From the NCBI GenBank assembly GCA_001304155.1, contig LJUX01000031.1, positions 1 to 33,023 on the forward strand: a stretch of 33,023 nt of DNA. Direction: 5' to 3'. Positions 16,090-24,625 of this stretch are shown one piece after another. The position numbers and the translations under genes were made by a program. Each line of letters opens with the position of its first letter. Position 1 is the stretch's first letter. Below the pieces are notes generated by a model. It saw only the letters and a list, made by a program, of their open reading frames with translations. It was not told the origin of the DNA and ran no database searches. Source of the stretch: a candidate division Zixibacteria bacterium SM23_73_3 (GTDB taxonomy: Bacteria > Zixibacteria > MSB-5A5 > SM1-73).

Positions 16090-17037
16090 ATGGATAAGCT
16101 ATTTAAATCGGCACAAGTGGCCATCAATAATTGTCTGGCAGTTAAAAAGGGTGAATCTGTTTTGGTGATTACGGATGAGCCGGAAAGAAAGATCGGTTAT
16201 GCCTTCTGGGGTGCGGCAAAGGAAGTAGGGGCTGAAGCTATGCTTTTAGAAATCCTACCCCGCTCCAGCAACGGAGAAGAGCCACCAGGGGCGGTGGCAA
16301 AGTTCATGAAAGATTTCGATGTTCTGATCATTCCCACCAGCAAGTCCATGTCTCACACCATAGCCAGAAGAGAGGCTTGCGAGGCAGGGGCAAGATGTGC
16401 TACCCTTCCCGGAATTCTGGAAGATACCATGGAAAGGACCTTGAACGCTGACTACCACGAGATTGCCCAGCGAAGCGTTAAGCTGGCAGAGATTGTGAGT
16501 CAAGGCAGAGTTGCCAAGGTCACCACACCAGCCGGGACGAATATCAGCATGAGCTTGGAGGGAAGAGAATGCCACGCAGATACCGGTCTGGTGCACAATC
16601 CGGGTGATTTCTCCAACCTGCCTGCGGGTGAGGCTTATATCGCTCCGGTGGAGGGGACGGCAAATGGAATCATTATGGTGGATGGAGCCATGGTGGGAAA
16701 GGTGAAAAAGCCCATCAAGATCGTGGTGAAAGATGGTTTCGCTACCCAGATTACCGGGGATAGGTCCGCTGAGGAGTTAGAGAAGATCCTAGAGCCTTTT
16801 GGTCAGCCGGGCAGAAATATAGCTGAGTTGGGAATCGGAACCAATCATAAGGCACAAATTGTAGGGAGCGTTCTGGAAGACGAGAAGGTCATGGGAACGG
16901 TGCATATGGCTTTAGGAGACAACAAATCCATGGGAGGAAATGTGTCGGTTCCCAGCCATCTGGATGGAATCCTTTTAAAGCCCACCCTGTGGGTCGATGA
17001 TAAAAAGATAATGGAAGATGGAGAGCTAAAAATATAG
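16090..17037 (+). CDS. M29-type metallo-aminopeptidase
   Basis: A 315-aa cytoplasmic enzyme of the thermophilic-aminopeptidase (M29) family. The metal-binding set is present: E181 in NLPAGEAYIAP, E246 in AELGIGTN, H272 in GTVHMALGDN, and H290 and D292 in SHLDG. Such enzymes remove N-terminal residues from peptides with a two-metal centre. The same fold includes 2,5-dihydroxypyridine dioxygenase, so a different reaction cannot be excluded; the protein is shorter than classical AmpS/AmpT (about 400 aa). The ORF track starts at a TTG (16078), but the bases after it, GGAGGAG, are the ribosome site for the ATG at 16090. Its placement after the OPT transporter supports a role in peptide use. Confidence 0.82.
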   Translation: MDKLFKSAQVAINNCLAVKKGESVLVITDEPERKIGYAFWGAAKEVGAEAMLLEILPRSSNGEEPPGAVAKFMKDFDVLIIPTSKSMSHTIARREACEAGARCATLPGILEDTMERTLNADYHEIAQRSVKLAEIVSQGRVAKVTTPAGTNISMSLEGRECHADTGLVHNPGDFSNLPAGEAYIAPVEGTANGIIMVDGAMVGKVKKPIKIVVKDGFATQITGDRSAEELEKILEPFGQPGRNIAELGIGTNHKAQIVGSVLEDEKVMGTVHMALGDNKSMGGNVSVPSHLDGILLKPTLWVDDKKIMEDGELKI

Positions 17038-17222
17038 ATAAAACAAAAAGCTTCTTTGAAGGTAATCAACACCGTCCAATATCCTGTATTACACAAAAGT
17101 TAAGGCGAAAAATCCTTAGAGACAATTCAGCAGGGGAGAGTCAAACGGAAAGACAGATTCCTCTCCCAACATGTTTTGAAACGGGTGCGTAGCAAATAAG
17201 GCATTTGTAGGAGGGACTTGAG

Positions 17223-17831
17223 ATGAAACAGATACTGATTCTCTTTGCCGCCGTGCTCCTTTTGTTTTTTGTATTCCAATGTGACGATAAAAAGAAGCCA
17301 AACAATCCAGAGCTGGAAGATCCCAGCTATTATTTTCCTATCAACTACTTCTACAAGTGGACTTACGTCCTCCTGAATCGTCAATGTGTGCCCAGTCAAG
17401 ATAGCTTTGCAATCACTGCCGTAAACAAAAACAAACGAGATGGAGCGTCTGGTTGGGATCTGTTATCATCAGGAGGAGGAACTACTTTTGTTTACCGAAT
17501 ACGGGATACCATTTTCACCAAAGATGTAGGATCAACCCCGTTGCCAGCTAAGATTCTGGTTGGTCCCATTAAGGAAGGGAATTCATGGAAGGACGCGCGC
17601 GGCTTTGATTACAGCATTGTGGGGTTCGAAGATGTTTACTCGACTGCAGCTGGTGGAACTTATCGAGGGTGTGCCAAGATCAGGAGAACCTATTCAGGAG
17701 ACCCCAAAGTAAGTTATTTCTGGTGGGCACCGCAGGTGGGAAAGGTTAAACGAACTGAAATCGACCAGGTAGGGCAATGTGTGAGTGGGGAGGAACTGAG
17801 GCGCCTGGATAAACGCCCAGATTTTCCTTAA
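17223..17831 (+). CDS. Small lipoprotein of unknown function
   Basis: A 202-aa protein with a basic N-terminus, a long hydrophobic core and a cysteine at residue 20 (FFVFQCDDKKKPNNP), followed by a polar linker, the layout of a lipoprotein signal. The body begins YYFPINYFYKWTYV, a phrase common in secreted proteins that open with a Y(F)P-N-x-W-x-Y strand, and is otherwise beta-rich. Three further cysteines are present. The ATG has GGAGGG eight bases upstream. It ends only 24 bp from the convergent GGDDF gene. No family is recognised. The FQC lipobox matches that of the Ig-like lipoprotein (FFQC), hinting at a lineage-specific signal. Confidence 0.72.
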   Translation: MKQILILFAAVLLLFFVFQCDDKKKPNNPELEDPSYYFPINYFYKWTYVLLNRQCVPSQDSFAITAVNKNKRDGASGWDLLSSGGGTTFVYRIRDTIFTKDVGSTPLPAKILVGPIKEGNSWKDARGFDYSIVGFEDVYSTAAGGTYRGCAKIRRTYSGDPKVSYFWWAPQVGKVKRTEIDQVGQCVSGEELRRLDKRPDFP

Positions 17832-17855
17832 AAGACATATTCTAACTACAAAGCT

Positions 17856-18782
17856 TCAATATTTTTTTCTTCTTTCGACAAAGTAATTTGAACCGGGCAG
17901 GGTTTTGGTGTAGCTTTTCAGGTCCGTAATCATGTGAGATATCTCACCCAGATGTCTGAACATCCTCTTCTGGTTTACTATCACCGCAATGGATAAGGTC
18001 ATTATGGGAAAGCTCTCCTTTTTTCCCCTGCGATTGGAGGTAACGATAAAACCCCGCAGAACATCCCTTTTTTTGTAACGACGGATTATCATACGATCAA
18101 AGATTTTGATGATCTCATCACAGGTGGGGTGAATCTTCTCCGGTGGAATTATAAAAACAAAGTCATCTCCCCCTATGTGTCCCACAAAGTTATCCCTGGA
18201 GAAGCTGTAAACCACGTCCCGGATTATCTCGGCGGTCATCTTTATGAGGCTATCTCCATAATGATAACCATAATAATCATTGTAAGCTTTAAAATTGTCC
18301 AGATCAGCATAACAGGCGGCAAACTCCTGTCCTCTCTTTATCCTTTTGCTCATCTCATTTTCAATGATGTTGGTTCCGGGAAGCCTGGTTGTGGGATTCA
18401 CCCCTAAATCTCTTCTGCTTCTATTTATAATCATCTTCAGTTTAGAGGAGAAAAGCTTGTTGTTCCATTTAGAGAAAAAGAACTCATCTGCTTCAAAATC
18501 AAACCCGCTCGAGATGATTTTCATGTTAGGCTGAGGATAATAAAGGATCAATGGAGCTAAGGATAAGATGGGGTGTTTTTTTATGCGCTTGGTCAGATTC
18601 AGTTCTTCTTCGAAAGAACCTTTACCAGCAATAAACACCAGATCCAGGATATATTTCTGAATCAAGCTCTCCAGTTGGACAAACTCGGAGAAAGGAAGAA
18701 ACTGCACCCTTCTTTTGGTTAGAGACCGACCGAGCCTCTCTTTGATCTCCACGCCCTTCTGATATAGAGCACAATAAAACAT
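17856..18782 (-). CDS. Diguanylate cyclase-like protein (GGDDF) with degenerate receiver-like N-terminus
   Basis: A 308-aa protein. Residues 1-120 look like an alpha/beta receiver-like module (for example LDLVFIAGKG). The GGDEF domain (about 128-300) has the signature GGDDF at 204-208, metal and GTP-binding residues in YADLDNFKAYND (D160, N168) and the entry motif NPTTRLPGTN. Asp for Glu in the third acidic position occurs in active members, so c-di-GMP synthesis is possible but unproven. The allosteric RxxD site expected just before GGDDF is absent (sequence SRDNFVGHI). An AAAGG precedes the ATG. It lies downstream of xerD, 174 bp away. Confidence 0.8.
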   Translation of the reverse strand: MFYCALYQKGVEIKERLGRSLTKRRVQFLPFSEFVQLESLIQKYILDLVFIAGKGSFEEELNLTKRIKKHPILSLAPLILYYPQPNMKIISSGFDFEADEFFFSKWNNKLFSSKLKMIINRSRRDLGVNPTTRLPGTNIIENEMSKRIKRGQEFAACYADLDNFKAYNDYYGYHYGDSLIKMTAEIIRDVVYSFSRDNFVGHIGGDDFVFIIPPEKIHPTCDEIIKIFDRMIIRRYKKRDVLRGFIVTSNRRGKKESFPIMTLSIAVIVNQKRMFRHLGEISHMITDLKSYTKTLPGSNYFVERRKKY

Positions 18783-18795
18783 ATAAACCTTTGTT

Positions 18796-18832
18796 CCCCT
18801 CTCCTTTCTGAGGAGGAGGGACAGGGGAGAGG
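18796..18832. repeat. Imperfect palindromic element with CCCCTCTCC arms
   Basis: cctctcc (18798-18804) pairs with ggagagg (18826-18832), and ctcct-ttctg-aggag nests inside. The cccctctcc core is shared with the hairpin at 702-724. It abuts the start of the GGDDF gene. Confidence 0.45.
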
Positions 18833-18956
18833 TTTAGAAAATATCGCCTTATTTAGATCATGAGGTTTTTATTTAGTATTCTGACCAACAACTAAATAAA
18901 GAAGAACCTTATTTTGGTTCGGCACAGACCACACTCTGCTGGATAGGGGAAGCCTT

Positions 18957-19856
18957 CTACACCTTCATCCTGGACCTGGGATGATAGTGTCTGTGCTCCT
19001 GCTTTAGATATTCTCTGTCCAGGTGAGTGTATATCTGTGTAGTAGATATATCGGCATGTCCTAGCATCTCCTGAACTGCACGCAGATCTGCCCCGCCTTC
19101 CAAAAGATGGGTGGCAAAGGAGTGCCTTATGGTGTGAGGACTGACCTTCTTTTTTATTCCCGCTTTCATTACATATTTTCTCAATATCTTCCACAGCCCC
19201 ATGCGGGAAAGAGGTCTTCCTCTTCTGTTCAAAAAGAGGAAATCTTCGGATGTTCGTTTGGCTAATTGTGGGCGTGTCTCACGAAGATACCTTTCCACTG
19301 ACCGAAGAGCTACCTTTCCAATAGGGATGATCCTTTCCTTTTGACCTTTTCCCATCACTCTGACTAATTCTACTTCCAACAATAAGTCTTTCCTTTTTAA
19401 ATGTATAAGCTCTGAGATTCTGACCCCGGCGGCATAAAGGAACTCAAGGATTGCCTTGTCACGTAAACCCAGAGCTTCCTGCTCGGCAGGTTGATTCAGC
19501 AGTCTCTTCATCTCCTCGACATTCAGAACCGTGGGTAGTTTTCGCCAGAGCTTAGGAGAATCCAGGGCACTTGCCGGGTTGGAATCAGAGTAACCCTCCG
19601 TGACTAAGAATTTATGGAACCGTCTTATGGAGGTCAGATTTCTTGCGATGCTGTTTGACTTAAGCCCCATCCTGGACAGAAGGACGATCAAATCGGTTAT
19701 ATGCTCTCCAGTGATTTTGTCCACGGAGTCGATTTTCTTTTCCTGGAGAGATTTCAAATATCTCTTCAGGTCCCTCCTATACGACTCTATAGTGTTCGAA
19801 GAAAGGCCAACTTCGATAGATAGATGATTCAAAAACTGATCGAGGAGTGTTTTCAT
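18957..19856 (-). CDS. xerD: Tyrosine recombinase XerD
   Basis: A 299-aa site-specific recombinase from the ATG at 19856 (MKTLLDQFLNHLSIEVGLS). The N-terminal SAM-like core-binding domain (1-100) and the catalytic domain are complete. The full catalytic set is present: R146 in AAGVRISEL, K170 in GKGQKER, H241 and R244 in SPHTIRHSFATHL, H267 in LGHADISTTQ, and the nucleophile Y276 in IYTH. XerC/D resolve chromosome dimers at dif. The ORF track adds 37 residues (to 19967), but that stretch is the translation of an inverted-repeat element, so it is not real coding. The ribosome site is weak (CAGGT). The upstream neighbour is ubiA. No mobile-element genes surround it, favouring a housekeeping role. 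Confidence 0.88.
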   Translation of the reverse strand: MKTLLDQFLNHLSIEVGLSSNTIESYRRDLKRYLKSLQEKKIDSVDKITGEHITDLIVLLSRMGLKSNSIARNLTSIRRFHKFLVTEGYSDSNPASALDSPKLWRKLPTVLNVEEMKRLLNQPAEQEALGLRDKAILEFLYAAGVRISELIHLKRKDLLLEVELVRVMGKGQKERIIPIGKVALRSVERYLRETRPQLAKRTSEDFLFLNRRGRPLSRMGLWKILRKYVMKAGIKKKVSPHTIRHSFATHLLEGGADLRAVQEMLGHADISTTQIYTHLDREYLKQEHRHYHPRSRMKV

Positions 19857-19893
19857 AAAAGACCTGTTGGAGAAAACAAATGAGCCCAACACA

Positions 19894-19951
19894 ATGTAGC
19901 GGAGACCTTCAGGTCTCCAGATATGTGGAAAGCTAAAGCCTTCCGCTACAT
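19894..19951. repeat. Composite inverted repeat with two inner hairpins
   Basis: The outer arms atgtagcgga (19894-19903) and tccgctacat (19942-19951) are perfect 10-bp complements. Inside are ggagacc-ttca-ggtctcc (19901-19918) and ggaaagct-aa-agccttcc (19927-19944, one mismatch). The structure fits a miniature palindromic element between ubiA and xerD. Confidence 0.65.
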
Positions 19952-19994
19952 AAAAATACCTTTTCACTCAACAAAAAGTTGGTACTATAATTTA

Positions 19995-20903
19995 CTACAC
20001 AAGTGTGGGATAGTCCAGCTTAAAACGTACTTTATAATACAGACGAGTTCCCACAAAACCTAAGATCAAAATGACAAAATACCAGGGATAAAAAATGCCT
20101 GCGGCGATAGATAAAAATAGTATTGAGACTTTGGTGGTTGCAATTATGATTCGTTCCTTTGTGGTAATCGCAGAAAAAATAAAAAACGGAAAAGAAAGGG
20201 AAGATGCAACAAGAAAAGGGATATCCTTAACCAAAAAGGATAGGACAATTGCCATAGCTACCAGAACAGATGATAAAACGATTACCTTTTCTTTCCCCCA
20301 TCTGACTGCTAGGGTATTTTTTCCTGCTCTTCTATCTCCCTCTATGTCCGGAATTGTAGTATTCAGATAGATTGCCCCGACTGCGAACATATAAGGAAGG
20401 GAGAACAACACTGACTCAAGTGTGAGCGAATGGTTCATGCTCCATCCCATAAGGAAAGCTAAGCTTCCGTGCGCAAAAGCATTCAATAATAAACTACCAA
20501 TCGGCCTGTTCTTGAAGCTAAAAGGTGGAGCAGAATAAAGAAATCCGAAGACCATTCCCAAGAGGAAAAAAAGACCTAACTGAAGTGAAATGAAAAAAGC
20601 AGCGATTACGCTTATTAAGTTTAAAAGTATCGTTTCATAAATTGCGCTTCTTAAGGAGATGTATTCCTTTGCCAGGAAAAAAAGCTTCTGGTTTTGCCGG
20701 TCAGATTCTACATCAAATATCTGATTTAGAACATATACTGCTCCCACCAAGAATGTAACCAAAAAGAGGGCAAGACCGGGAAGGTTGCTTTCTCCGAAAA
20801 GTTGTGAACTTCGGCGGTGTCCTAAAAGAAGAACGGTCCAAACCGGCGGCATCAAAACCGGTCTTATCAGGAAAAAATAATCCAAATATTTTAGCATTCT
20901 CAT
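19995..20903 (-). CDS. UbiA-family prenyltransferase
   Basis: A 302-aa membrane protein with about eight to nine hydrophobic helices. Both aspartate-rich motifs of the UbiA superfamily are present: NQIFDVESD (N60, D64, D68) and DIEGDRRAGKNTLA (D186, D190), which bind prenyl diphosphate through magnesium. These enzymes attach prenyl chains to aromatic or other acceptors to make quinones, haem O, chlorophylls or archaeal-type lipids. The neighbours (xerD downstream, divergent ccmF) do not fix the substrate. Menaquinone- or digeranylgeranylglyceryl-phosphate-synthase-like activities are both possible. No clear ribosome site precedes the ATG. Confidence 0.82.
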   Translation of the reverse strand: MRMLKYLDYFFLIRPVLMPPVWTVLLLGHRRSSQLFGESNLPGLALFLVTFLVGAVYVLNQIFDVESDRQNQKLFFLAKEYISLRSAIYETILLNLISVIAAFFISLQLGLFFLLGMVFGFLYSAPPFSFKNRPIGSLLLNAFAHGSLAFLMGWSMNHSLTLESVLFSLPYMFAVGAIYLNTTIPDIEGDRRAGKNTLAVRWGKEKVIVLSSVLVAMAIVLSFLVKDIPFLVASSLSFPFFIFSAITTKERIIIATTKVSILFLSIAAGIFYPWYFVILILGFVGTRLYYKVRFKLDYPTLV

Positions 20904-21214
20904 TTCGGAAAGCTACAAGTGTATAATGATCAAATACATATTCAACACCCGAGAGGAATCGTTGTATAATATACTTTAAGCTGAATTTAATTTCAACTTT
21001 AAATTTTTCAGGAGATGTTGGGGTTTCCCTTAACTATATTCGCCATTAAAATAACTTGAGCAAAATACGCAGATCGTACTTCCTGCATTCTCCATCTGTA
21101 AAGATAAACTTGGGATTAAGGGGAGAAAGAAAATTTTTATAAACAAACAGACTCACAAAAGCTTTTCGTATCTTCAACGATGAGTTCATTCTAATATCGG
21201 AGATACAGACCTAA
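20904..21214. other. Divergent intergenic region between ubiA-like gene and ccmF
   Basis: About 310 bp, AT-rich. It holds a plus-strand promoter candidate, TCAACA (20942-20947)-N17-TATAAT (20965-20970), which would give ccmF a leader of about 240 nt. I saw no structured RNA or clear minus-strand promoter. Confidence 0.5.
20942..20970 (+). promoter_or_regulatory. Candidate promoter for ccmF
   Basis: TCAACA (four of six) and a perfect TATAAT separated by 17 nt. Confidence 0.4.
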
Positions 21215-23431
21215 ATGATTTTGGGAGATATTTGTCTCACTTTAGCTTTTATTTTTGCTCTGTTTTCTTCTCTTTTATTTTTTGTCGGAGCAAAGGATAA
21301 AGAGAAGTTTCTGGGTGCCGGCAGGAAGACCTACTACATCTTCCTCTTTTTCACATCCCTCGCCACTTTTTATCTTTTGTATCTTTTCCTTACCCATCAC
21401 TTCGAGGTGGAATACGTTTACGGATACAGCTCATCCGATCTTCCCTTATTTTATTTGATCTCGTCTTTCTGGGCAGGTCAGGAGGGGACATTTTTGTTGT
21501 GGCTTTTCTTTGGGGCGATTTTGGGGATTTTCCCCTTAAAAAGATCCGGCATCTACAAAGGATATGTGATGGGTTTCTATCTTTTGGTCCAGATATTTCT
21601 ATTGACGTTACTATTGAAGAAAAGCCCTTTTTCCCTTCTAACCTGGTTTCCTGCTGAGGGTAGGGGATTGAACCCGCTTTTGCAGGATTTCTGGATGGTG
21701 ATTCATCCACCTATAATCTTTATCGGATATGCCGCCTTAGCGATTCCTTTCTCTTATGCTTTAGCCGCTCTATTTAGAGACAAATATGAAGATTGGGTCA
21801 GATTTGCTCTTCCCTGGGTAGCCTTGTCCTGTTTAACCTTGGGTTCTGGAATATTCATTGGTGGATATTGGGCTTATAAGGTTTTAGGATGGGGTGGATA
21901 TTGGGGATGGGATCCGGTGGAGAATGCCTCCTTGGTTCCCTGGCTTTTATGCATTGCCTTAGTGCATGGACTTCTTTTGGAAAAAACCAAAGGCAGTATG
22001 CGCCGAACTAATTTTCTTCTGGCAATTTTGTGTTTTCTTTTGGTGCTTTATGCAACTTTCTTAACCCGAAGTGGAGTTTTGGGCGATTTCTCAGTCCACT
22101 CTTTCGCCGATCTGGGTATCAATGCATATTTGATACTGTTTATGCTTTTTTTCACCTTATTCTCCTTCGGACTCTTCATCTTCAGATTATCCGGAATTAG
22201 ATATGTGGAAGCCACCAAAAATCTCCTCTCCGGGGAATTCTTAATCTTCCTTGCCATCACATTTTTGTCTGTATCTGCCATATTGGTTCTGCTGGGCACG
22301 TCCGCTCCCATTATCACCAAACTCTTTGGTCAGGCTTCCAATGTGAGCACTGCCTATTACGTCAACACCCAACTTCCTCTAGGGATCATCATTGCATCCC
22401 TTTTGGGTTTCGCACCTTTCCTGGGCTGGAAAGAGATAAGATGGAAAGATTTTAAAAAAGCCGTCATTCCTGTCTTGGTCATTTCATCCTTCCTCACAAT
22501 TCTAAGTTTCGTGTTGAAAGCAAGCATTTTTGTTTACTTAATCTTTATGTTTGTTTCATTCCTGGCTTTGGTGGGAAACCTGATAGCATTGTTAAAGAGG
22601 ACCAAAGCTGGTTTAAAATTTCTGGGCGGGTATCTAACTCATTTTGGCGTCGGTTTGATGTTGGTCGGGATTATCACCTCCTCTGGCTACAGTCGATCAG
22701 TCAAGATAAATTTGCCTGAAAAAGAATCTAAGGAAGCTTTTGGCTATAAGTTCACTTATCTGGGAATGGAGGGGGATACTCTTCTTTTAAATCCAGAGGA
22801 AAATCAAAAGAATGCTCTGAAGGTGGAAGTTGAGAAAAGCGGGAAGAGTTTCATTACCCGACCAAGATTTTACTTTAGCCAATATAATCAGAGTTACATG
22901 CGGGTTCCTTACATAAAGGTAAACCTGTTGAATGATCTTTACCTGGCTCCTTTGGAGCTTAAAGAGGGGGATGAAACCGGCGGCAATCTGTTTACCATAA
23001 AAAAAGGTGAAACCAAAGAGATCGAAGGGTATACCATTACGTTTGTCGGATTTGACATCTCTTCTCATGAAATGGGAGAGGGCATGAGTGTTGGTGCAAT
23101 TTTAGAGGTGACACACGAAAAAGAGAAGATGATCCTCACTCCTACTGTGGTTATGGAAGGAGTGGAGGAAGATGAAGCCAGAAGTATGGTTCATCTCCCG
23201 GGAGGAAAAGATCATATGGTTTTAGAAAAGATCGATGCAGACCGTAAGATGGTGATGTTGAATCTGCTTCTGGAGAAAGAAGAGCAAGCCAAAAATCTTT
23301 TGGTATTAGAGGTGAGCAAGAAGCCCTTGATTAATGTCCTGTGGCTGGGAACAGTCCTTATCATGGCGGGTCTTTTGATCACCACCTACCGCCGCACAAA
23401 AGAGATAAAAGCAACAAAAAATAGTTCTTAA
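21215..23431 (+). CDS. ccmF: Cytochrome c-type biogenesis protein CcmF (haem lyase subunit)
   Basis: A 738-aa polytopic membrane protein of the haem-handling family. The tryptophan-rich WWD motif is intact (GWGGYWGWDPVENASLVPWL, residues 225-243). The expected histidines flank it: H164 in HPPIIF, H251 in LVHGLL, H295 in SVHSFAD and one in YLTHFGVG. A periplasmic beta-rich domain (about 500-700) and a final helix complete the normal CcmF layout. CcmF attaches haem, delivered by CcmE, to CxxCH motifs of apocytochrome c. None of ccmA-E or ccmH is in this window, so the gene stands apart from its partners. The ribosome site is weak (GGAG, 12 bp upstream). Confidence 0.92.
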   Translation: MILGDICLTLAFIFALFSSLLFFVGAKDKEKFLGAGRKTYYIFLFFTSLATFYLLYLFLTHHFEVEYVYGYSSSDLPLFYLISSFWAGQEGTFLLWLFFGAILGIFPLKRSGIYKGYVMGFYLLVQIFLLTLLLKKSPFSLLTWFPAEGRGLNPLLQDFWMVIHPPIIFIGYAALAIPFSYALAALFRDKYEDWVRFALPWVALSCLTLGSGIFIGGYWAYKVLGWGGYWGWDPVENASLVPWLLCIALVHGLLLEKTKGSMRRTNFLLAILCFLLVLYATFLTRSGVLGDFSVHSFADLGINAYLILFMLFFTLFSFGLFIFRLSGIRYVEATKNLLSGEFLIFLAITFLSVSAILVLLGTSAPIITKLFGQASNVSTAYYVNTQLPLGIIIASLLGFAPFLGWKEIRWKDFKKAVIPVLVISSFLTILSFVLKASIFVYLIFMFVSFLALVGNLIALLKRTKAGLKFLGGYLTHFGVGLMLVGIITSSGYSRSVKINLPEKESKEAFGYKFTYLGMEGDTLLLNPEENQKNALKVEVEKSGKSFITRPRFYFSQYNQSYMRVPYIKVNLLNDLYLAPLELKEGDETGGNLFTIKKGETKEIEGYTITFVGFDISSHEMGEGMSVGAILEVTHEKEKMILTPTVVMEGVEEDEARSMVHLPGGKDHMVLEKIDADRKMVMLNLLLEKEEQAKNLLVLEVSKKPLINVLWLGTVLIMAGLLITTYRRTKEIKATKNSS

Positions 23432-23662
23432 ATGCCAGTGCGAAAGCGTCACGTCATATGACATCAGATGTGTTTGCTGGCGATATCCCCATTACTACAC
23501 TTCTGAAAAAATGGTGATTGTTCTTTAAGTAGGAAACGGTTTCCCTCTCTGTGCAGGAATCACTTATTTCAAATTGGGTAAAGAAAAAAAGAATTAAGCA
23601 GTCTTTGTGGTTAATGAATTATTATTAGGAAGCCGAATCAGAAGATCACACAGTATTCACTG

Positions 23663-23689
23663 AATCCGTTTAATCCGCTCAATCCGTTG
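23663..23689. repeat. Three tandem 9-nt units (aatccgYtN)
   Basis: aatccgttt, aatccgctc and aatccgttg follow one another directly, just beyond the cdsA stop codon in the convergent ccmF-cdsA gap. No terminator is recognisable there. Elsewhere in this 264-bp gap only a 10-nt palindrome (gtcatatgac) was noticed. Confidence 0.6.
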
Positions 23690-23695
23690 ACCGAT

Positions 23696-24526
23696 TCATC
23701 CATACACCACAAATTTTAAATAGTAATAGACTATCGGGGAGACGAAAAGCAAACTGTCGAATCGATCCAGAATTCCTCCGTGTCCGGGAATTATGTGAGA
23801 GATATCTTTGATTTCAGCGTCCCTTTTGAACAGCGACTCGGTCAGATCTCCTATCTGTCCGATGAGGCTGACAAAGAAGGCGATGATTAAAAGATGCTGT
23901 AACTGGGCAGATTTTAAGAAAACGTAGTAGGAGAAAAAAGCCGCCGCTACTGCTCCCAGGATGCCCCCACCAAATCCCTCCACTGTTTTTTTGGGACTTA
24001 CCGAAGGAGAGAGCTTGTGTTTTCCCAGAGGATCTCCTATAAAATAGGCGAAGGTATCACAGGACCAGATACAGATCAAAAGATATACTATCCACAACCC
24101 ACCAGTTTTGTAATCCAGCCCAAGCTTTTGCGGCATCTCTCTTAAAAGAATCAAAAAGCTGAAAAGTCCGGCTACATAGAAAAGGGCAAAAACCGTTAAG
24201 GACAAATCCGCGGTTGCGCCTTGCGTTCTCCCTTTTATTACAGAAACAAAAGCGGTCAAATAAAGTAAGCCCAGGAGGAAGAAGATGAACGCCCTTTCTC
24301 CCCAGAGATAGACGGATATGCCCAGAAATACTCCCATAAATAGCAAAATCCACTTGGGAATCTGAAAGTTTTTCAATTGAGCTAAGTAAGAGAATTCCCA
24401 CAAACCCAATATGATCAGAATCTCGACTAAGATCAAGAAGGGGAGTTTGCCCAGAAGGGTGACGTAAATTATCAGGGGACCGAAGATGGAGGCGATCACC
24501 ACTCTGGTGAAGAGATTGCTTTTCAT
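23696..24526 (-). CDS. cdsA: Phosphatidate cytidylyltransferase
   Basis: A 276-aa membrane enzyme with about eight helices. The C-terminal family signature is complete: SLFKRDAEIKD followed by IPGHGGILDRFDSLL, matching S-x2-KR-x4-KD ... GHGG-x2-DR-x-D. It makes CDP-diacylglycerol from phosphatidate and CTP, the branch point for phospholipid synthesis. It is the last gene of the conserved cluster rplM to cdsA. The usual next genes (dxr, rseP) are missing here, replaced by the convergent ccmF. The ribosome site is poor. Confidence in the function is high. Confidence 0.93.
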   Translation of the reverse strand: MKSNLFTRVVIASIFGPLIIYVTLLGKLPFLILVEILIILGLWEFSYLAQLKNFQIPKWILLFMGVFLGISVYLWGERAFIFFLLGLLYLTAFVSVIKGRTQGATADLSLTVFALFYVAGLFSFLILLREMPQKLGLDYKTGGLWIVYLLICIWSCDTFAYFIGDPLGKHKLSPSVSPKKTVEGFGGGILGAVAAAFFSYYVFLKSAQLQHLLIIAFFVSLIGQIGDLTESLFKRDAEIKDISHIIPGHGGILDRFDSLLFVSPIVYYYLKFVVYG

Positions 24527-24625
24527 AAGGTGGGCCTGAAGATTCTAGGTTCTCGATTCAAAGGGAGTAGAGAAAAAGGTTGTATGATTCAGAGGCTCAT
24601 CGTGGTTTGGCTTCAAGTCATTTGG

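Noticed and set aside
18957-19856. XerD as an integrase of a mobile island
   Set aside because: Size and motifs fit housekeeping XerD, and no phage, plasmid, transposase or attachment-site features surround it.
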